This document shows positions 59,199 to 64,000 of a stretch of DNA of 64,000 nt, one piece after another. Both the position numbers and the translations under genes were made by a program. The stretch's first letter is position 1, and each line of letters begins with the position of its first letter. The notes under the pieces are model-generated. The model had not been told where the DNA came from. It did no database searches and was given only the letters and a program-made list of their open reading frames with translations. The stretch is from Pyronema omphalodes (Eukaryota > Ascomycota > Pezizomycetes > Pezizales > Pyronemataceae): assembly GCA_024516155.1 (NCBI GenBank), contig JAJJXM010000039.1, positions 186,001 through 250,000 of the forward strand, in the 5' to 3' direction.

Positions 59199-60430
59199 TT
59201 TGTTTTGTTTTGTTTGTTTTGTATCATACACTGTTCGAGGCCTGAAAGGCCTATGCAGGGAGAAGAAGAAATCCTGGTATCCCGTCCTCGTGGCCAAGAC
59301 ACCTAGTGAGGCGCCCCTATCTCCTATCCCCGTTACACACCCCGAAGTAAAAAAATAAAAAAATAAAAAGAAAAAAGAAAATACTCAGTCAAACCGTGCA
59401 CCCCAGAAAAAAAAAAAAAAAAGAAAAGAAAGAAAAGAAAATGAAAAGGAAAGGAGACAAAGTCGCTTAGAAGCGGACTGCTCTAATACATCGCGAGAAA
59501 ACAGAGGAACCAAAGATACGCGTCTTAACCCAACGAAAAAAGAAAAAAGGAAAATCCCGCATCCCGTATCACCTCATTCCCCGTATCCTCCCAATTTGGC
59601 CTCACCCACCCGTGCCGTTCTCATTCCACATAGCGCCTACCCACCTCCGTGGCTGCTAGGAATTCCAAGATCGCTTTGGTAAGCCGATCGTCCGAAAAAA
59701 TCTCCACCGCCTTCAGCCTTCCCCGCCGGCCGCGGCTTTCCAGTTATTTTTTCCACCTCTTGAGCGAGTACCTCGTACTCACGTTGCCAGCGATCGCAGG
59801 CACCAAACAGGTGACCTCGCGTTTGGCGTTCTCCGGAATCGCACCACCAACAGCGATCGGAGTTTTTTCTTTATGCGCACCAGGTGGGTGCCTATCAGCG
59901 CGTGACCGGAGGCGATCTGGTAGAACACCGCAGCCCGGGTTTCGGCACGGTTTTTAGGCCGTCGCGGATGCCCCACTTCTTTCGTGGGCGGTAGGCTGCG
60001 TTAAGGTCGGTACGCTGGCGTACCCACTTCGATGCGATCGCCTTGGGGATCTCCGTTACTGCGCGGTTGACGTGCGCCAGCGACGTCCAAGGGAGGGGGG
60101 AGCAGGCGGGGTTTGCACACCCTCGGAGGGGGGGGGCCAGGCAACGGTGGCTTGTACCGTGTTTTGCGCTGCGTCGCAGCTTCGTTTTCGAGGATGTCGC
60201 TGTGTCGGGGTACCCACCGGAAGACCACCTCGATGCCGGTGAAGGCGCGGAGTTTTGCGACCTCCGTCGCGATCAGGCGCTGCAAGATCTGGCCCGGGCC
60301 AGGCACGTCGGAGAGCAGGCGCTGCAGCGCAGCTTGTGCATCGGAGAAAATTGTGAGGAGCGGGGGGGGCGGGCTACTGAGTAATGGTAATTATCCCAGT
60401 AATCGCGCAGGGCCATCAGCATTGTGAACC
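59199..60430 (-). mobile_element. LINE C: 5'-truncated relative of LINE B
   Basis: Minus strand, from about 60,430 downward: ALRDYWDN (ALKELWDN in LINE B), TIFSDAQAALQRLLSDVPGP, VVFRWVPRHSDILENEAA (RNase H; WVPGHCGITENEAA in LINE B), RPRKKWGIRD, then FYQIASGHALIGTHLVRIKK, which matches LASGHALIGTHLVRVKKK of LINE B. The 3' hairpin follows (59238-59252), then ATCATACAC (59223-59231, GTGTATGAT on the element strand) and a (CAAAA)n-type tail (59199-59222). The endonuclease, RT and ORF1 are missing: a typical 5' truncation during insertion. Frameshifts show it is dead. A 100-bp A-rich low-complexity block lies in its 3' untranslated region near 59,345-59,445. Confidence 0.88.
59223..59252 (-). promoter_or_regulatory. 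LINE C 3' terminal hairpin
   Basis: On the minus strand: AGGCCTTTCAGGCCT (stem AGGCC/GGCCT, loop TTTCA), then CGA, ACA and GTGTATGAT. It shares GGCCTCGA-NNN-GTGTATGAT exactly with LINE B and with the isolated end at 54.6 kb. The loop bases differ while the stem is kept. Confidence 0.7.
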
Positions 60431-60816
60431 TGGGTATTGAGGCTTCAATACAGAGGCTTTCCGATCAGTCTTTGCTTGTATGAAAGATATTCAACTAATA
60501 GATTTTCCCAAGAGCTAGGAAGTAAAACTAATCGATCACAGGCCGAATAAAACTTAAGGGTCTCGTCCTGAGGTATTTGGTGTAGATAGGTATGTCGTAA
60601 CAAGAGATCAAGTTGCTGATGCTGGAGGAGACGGTGGGAAGACTTAGGGTCTTTTATAGACTTTCGTCTACAAGTTCGCCCAGACTTCCCAAGGGAACCA
60701 ACTTCCAAACTAAGCTTAGGAGATAAGACGTGAGTCAATCTTTGACAAATCTGCTGATGGCTCGCATCATGCTGCATGCGCAATTATATTAATTGCTCAC
60801 TTGCATGATGACCTCG
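60431..60816. other. Gap between LINE C and the chromovirus LTR
   Basis: A minus-strand frame of 112 codons (60783-60445) is open but unrecognised. The junction with LINE C near 60,430-60,445 is where LINE homology stops, presumably the original genomic flank. Confidence 0.35.
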
Positions 60817-61769
60817 TGTCAGATTAATCCTTGACATTCCTCGCCGTGCTACCACACCTTCCAATCAGGTATTGGGGTTAAGCGCCTAGTGGAGGGTTAC
60901 TCCACTTGAGCGCATAATGCAATGACTCCTGATAATGACATGTGAGTCATATACATGAGTCGTCTTGATCATAGATCTCCCTAGAGAATCTCGATTGCGA
61001 GTGAAGGAATCTGACATCATAAGGCAGACTATGCCTTACCGGAGCGCACTGCCCCGTCACATTCCTGTGTGATGTCATAACAGCCCCACCTGCGCGCACT
61101 TGCGCGCAGCCACACCCTGGTGTGTACGCAAACGCCGTCTTATCTTGCAGTTGGTAGTCATTGGCCTAAGGTCGCGTCATATCAGTTCCATCCAACAGTT
61201 TCCCTGAGTGGTGTTCCTTGCTGCAGGACGTCGTCTCATGCTAACGCAATCTTGACCCTTGTCCTGAGCTCCACTCCTGTTGGCTGACTAGACTCTGCCT
61301 TGTTCCTTGGCCGACTATCCGCCCAACTCAGACCTCGGATGATCCTATTCGTCTGCCTTGCACTGTCCTGAGAATTCCCTCTCTTGCAAGCCCTCTGGTA
61401 GCCGTGCTTGGTGGAACACAACCTCAAGTATAAGGAGGTGTCCTTTCGCCGTCGTCTTCTGTCTCCATCAGCGTCGTCTGTAGTTTTCTCATGGGTAAGT
61501 CGACACCCATGAGGTAAGTTGTTCCTCGTCCCATCCATCTGTGATCCTCCCAAACTGACAGTGAATAACAGGTAGCGACGCCTCGGGCCGGGATCCTCGT
61601 GAGGTCCTTTCGGAAAGTCACGAATCACGTGACGTGGCTAGCTGGAGCTCCTCAGGGGGTTCCGGCCCGGGATACTAACCTTATTATTCATTCTCCTGTC
61701 GAGTTTGCCATGTTCTCTAAATGTTATACATGTTACCTATTCTATACTCACACAATATAGGGTGTGACA
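60817..61769 (-). repeat. 3' LTR of Ty3/gypsy chromovirus
   Basis: On the element (minus) strand the LTR begins TGTCACACCC at 61769, directly after a polypurine tract. The other end is inferred at 60817 (TGTCAG on the plus strand, so ...CTGACA at the LTR end), giving 953 bp bounded by TGTCA...TGACA. The inner boundary is well supported; the outer one is an inference because the second LTR and the target duplication are not in view. Confidence 0.65.
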
Positions 61770-61779
61770 CCACCCCCCT
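61770..61779 (-). promoter_or_regulatory. Polypurine tract
   Basis: On the minus strand AGGGGGGTGG lies immediately before the LTR start TGTCACACCC. This is the plus-strand primer site of LTR retrotransposons. Confidence 0.75.
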
Positions 61780-61937
61780 GTTCAAGCTTCGTCCCGAAGC
61801 AAGTAGCTTATCATTCTGTGATCGCACCTCGCCGCAGCCAAGTGACTTAGTGATCATATATGGATGTAGTCCTCCAGCCCCTACATCCTACTACCAACTC
61901 GACCTAATGAAAACCTCGTGGGGAAAAACATTAAGCC

Positions 61938-64000
61938 TTAATCCTTGAGTCGGTAGTCCCTCGGAGAATCAGGGTACTTGAGATGAAACTCTCGTAACTT
62001 CTCCTGACCTCCTACTGAAAAGTTGTCGAATGGTTCTGCCGTCCAGTCTTTTTTGTTGGGCCAACCTAGCCATTTTAACAAGTACAATACTCGATTTCCA
62101 GATTATAGCTGCTCATGATTTCATCGATATCGTATTCCTCGCTTCCCTCAACATATCTGCCTCCCGTAAAATTTTTTGTATCTGGTGGAGCCCGAGTTCC
62201 TGCTCTAAAGGGCTCAAGTAGTGAGGTATGGAAGACGTTGTGTATCTTCCATTTTCGTGGGAGTGTAAGTCGTACTGCTGTTGGGGAGATGACTTTTCGA
62301 CTTGGAAGGGACCATGTAGTTTATGGTCTAACTTCCTTGATGGGCGTCTGTTCGTATGTTGCGTCCATCTAACATAACCAAGTCTCCTACTTGGTATTCT
62401 GGTGCCTCCTGTCGTTTCTGGTCTGCAATGTTTCATTCTTTCTTGTGTTTTGAAGGGCTAACTTGGCTCCTTCATGAATCGTATGCATCCAGTGGGCGTA
62501 GGCTTTGCTGGCTGGGTTGCGCACAGCAGTTGCCGAAGGGTTGCTCGTATTTGGGTAGAACCCATAGTTAGCGTAAAAGGGTGAAGTCCAGTTGCGCTTG
62601 TGACTGAGTTGTTGTATGCGAACTCAGCCATGGGTAAGAGATCAGCCCAGTCGTCCATTTCGTGGTTAACAAAAGAGCGGAGGTAAGCTTCAATTGTTTG
62701 ATTAAGCCGTTCCGTTTGTCCATCTGTTTGTGGGTGGAAGGCTGTTGACATTCTTGGTTTATTCCTAACGTTCCAAGAAATGCTTTCCAGGTGGTGCTTG
62801 TGAACCTGGAGTCTCTGTCCGACACTATGTCCTTGGGTAAGCCGTGCAACTTCCAAATTTCCTTTGCGAAAATCCTGACAAGGTCTGCAGTTGTCTTGCC
62901 ATCTTTCTGTAGGGGAATGAAGTGCGCCATTTTAGTAAATCGATCAACTATAACCCATAGTTGATCACACCCATTTGATTCTGGTAGGTCGGTGATAAAA
63001 TCCATAGCAATAGATTGCCATGGGGCATATGTTAATTCCAAAGGTTGCAACATCCATACTTAAGGTGCCTAGCCGTCTTGTCCTTCTGACATTCCAAACA
63101 GCTTGTATATATTCAATATTTTCATCCATCTTCGGCCACCAAAAGTTTTCTTATTAATTCAATGGTCTTATCCTGACCAAAGTGTCCTGCAATTTTCGAG
63201 TCGTGCTCGATTCCAGGACCATGTTGACAAATCCTTTGGCACCCATAACTTCTCTTTCCGATAGATTATGCCATCTTCTATCGTTAGTGGATCTTTATTT
63301 TTTGCTGCTTTTTTATAATTTTCGTCCAGTTCTCCAGCTTCTTTAACCATCTTAAAAATTCCAGACCATTTAACAGAAGGAATAGAATTGAGCCGTGCGA
63401 AGAAACAATGAATGAGTTCCTTCCCTCCACTGCTATTGCTGAAATGATGCAAAATGTTCTTTGTGAAGGATAGTCGTAATCGGCTGATCCTCACCTCCCC
63501 CCTTTTCAGGGCGGAACTCCGGACGCCTTGACAAGCATCTGGCTTCCATTCTTACTTCCAGGTCTGTAAAAAATCTTAAAGTCAATACCAGCAAGTTCTT
63601 GAGCCCACCTTGCTTGGCGACGATTGAGTACTTTTGTTGTGGTGAAGTACTCCAAATTTTGATGGTCGCTGAATACCTGAACTGTGTGCATTGCTCCCTC
63701 CAAGTATCTTCTCCATATTTTAAACGAATCCACAATAGCTAAAAGCTCTTTATCATGGATTCGTCGTAGTTGATTTCTGCCGGAGTAAATTTCCTGGAGT
63801 GAAAGCAATAGGGTGCAGCTTTCCGTCCTCTCCTTTCTGAGAAAGGACTGCGCCTAAGGCAAAGTCAGAAGATCAGTTTCAACAATGCAAACCTTTTTAG
63901 GATCAAAATGACCCAATATTGGTGCCTTCGTAAACCTCTGCTTCAACTCATCAAATGCCAATTCCATGGCAACAGTCCATTCCCACTTCTTTGGATCGCC
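61938..64000 (-). pseudogene. Chromovirus pol: RT end, RNase H, integrase, chromodomain (partial)
   Basis: Ty3/gypsy pol, entering from beyond the window. In order on the minus strand: end of RT (MELAFDELKQRFTKAPILGH, then ETD, from 64000); RNase H ([40 protein letters not shown], 63808-63506); an H2C2-side linker (63.5-63.17 kb); and integrase core (MDFITDLPESNGCDQLWVIV with [13 protein letters not shown] at 63053; [20 protein letters not shown] and MAEFAYNNS at about 62.75 kb). A post-integrase RPSRKLDHKLHGPFQVE follows (62.3 kb). The chromodomain is EYDIDEIMS ... VLYLLKWLGWPNKKDWTAEP with NFSVGGQEKLREFH, stop at 61938-61940. Several stops and shifts interrupt it, so this copy is dead. The chromodomain places it in the chromovirus clade. 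Confidence 0.9.

Noticed and set aside
60445..60783. 112-codon minus-strand frame as an upstream part of LINE C
   Set aside because: It does not match the region before RNase H in LINE B; LINE homology stops near 60,430.
61236..61628. 130-codon minus-strand frame within the LTR
   Set aside because: It lies inside the inferred LTR and has no domain. LTRs often contain chance frames.

Overview
This window looks like nuclear DNA of a filamentous ascomycete (Pezizomycotina). The evidence is short GT..AG introns with GTATGT or GTGAGT donors, a fungal rhodopsin-domain gene, a TMEM70-type mitochondrial gene, an ER FKBP with a KDEL tail, and Tad1-like LINEs. It is a gene-poor, transposon-rich compartment. 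Only the FKBP gene can be read without a break.

Layout. 1-17.5 kb is decayed transposon sequence, mostly on the minus strand: a Tad1-like LINE (about 1.25-6.85 kb), an unidentified decayed reading frame (7.8-8.8 kb), gag-like and reverse-transcriptase fragments (9.8-12.2 kb) and a PIF/Harbinger-type transposase remnant (14.3-15.5 kb). 17.5-23.6 kb is sparse, with one hypothetical 164-codon frame and an orphan coding-like patch. 23.7-25.7 kb is a housekeeping island: a TMEM70-family mitochondrial gene (+) and an ER-retained FKBP prolyl isomerase (-). A broken rhodopsin-domain gene lies at 30.8-32.0 kb. 

34.8-58.6 kb is the most unusual part. It holds a dispersed family of unknown genes with low-complexity N-termini and a conserved domain of about 200 residues: copies at 36.3-37.2 (-), 43.1-44.2 (+) and 57.7-58.6 kb (-), plus weaker candidates at 40.1-41.6 and 56.6-56.9 kb. 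The first copy is bracketed by two nearly identical non-autonomous hAT elements (about 935 bp, inverted relative to each other, each with a perfect 8-bp target duplication). A full-length 6.03-kb Tad1-like LINE (46,993-53,023) with a 16-bp target-site duplication sits between family copies.

59.2-64 kb holds a 5'-truncated relative of that LINE, then a Ty3/gypsy chromovirus on the minus strand (one LTR, chromodomain, integrase, RNase H, part of RT) that runs off the window.

Three LINE 3' ends (52.97, 54.61 and 59.24 kb) share a short hairpin followed by GTGTATGAT and an A-rich tail, probably the element's own RT recognition site. Nearly every long frame other than FKBP is broken by isolated one-base shifts. 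This means either widespread decay or residual indel errors in the assembly, and it limits all calls of 'pseudogene' here.
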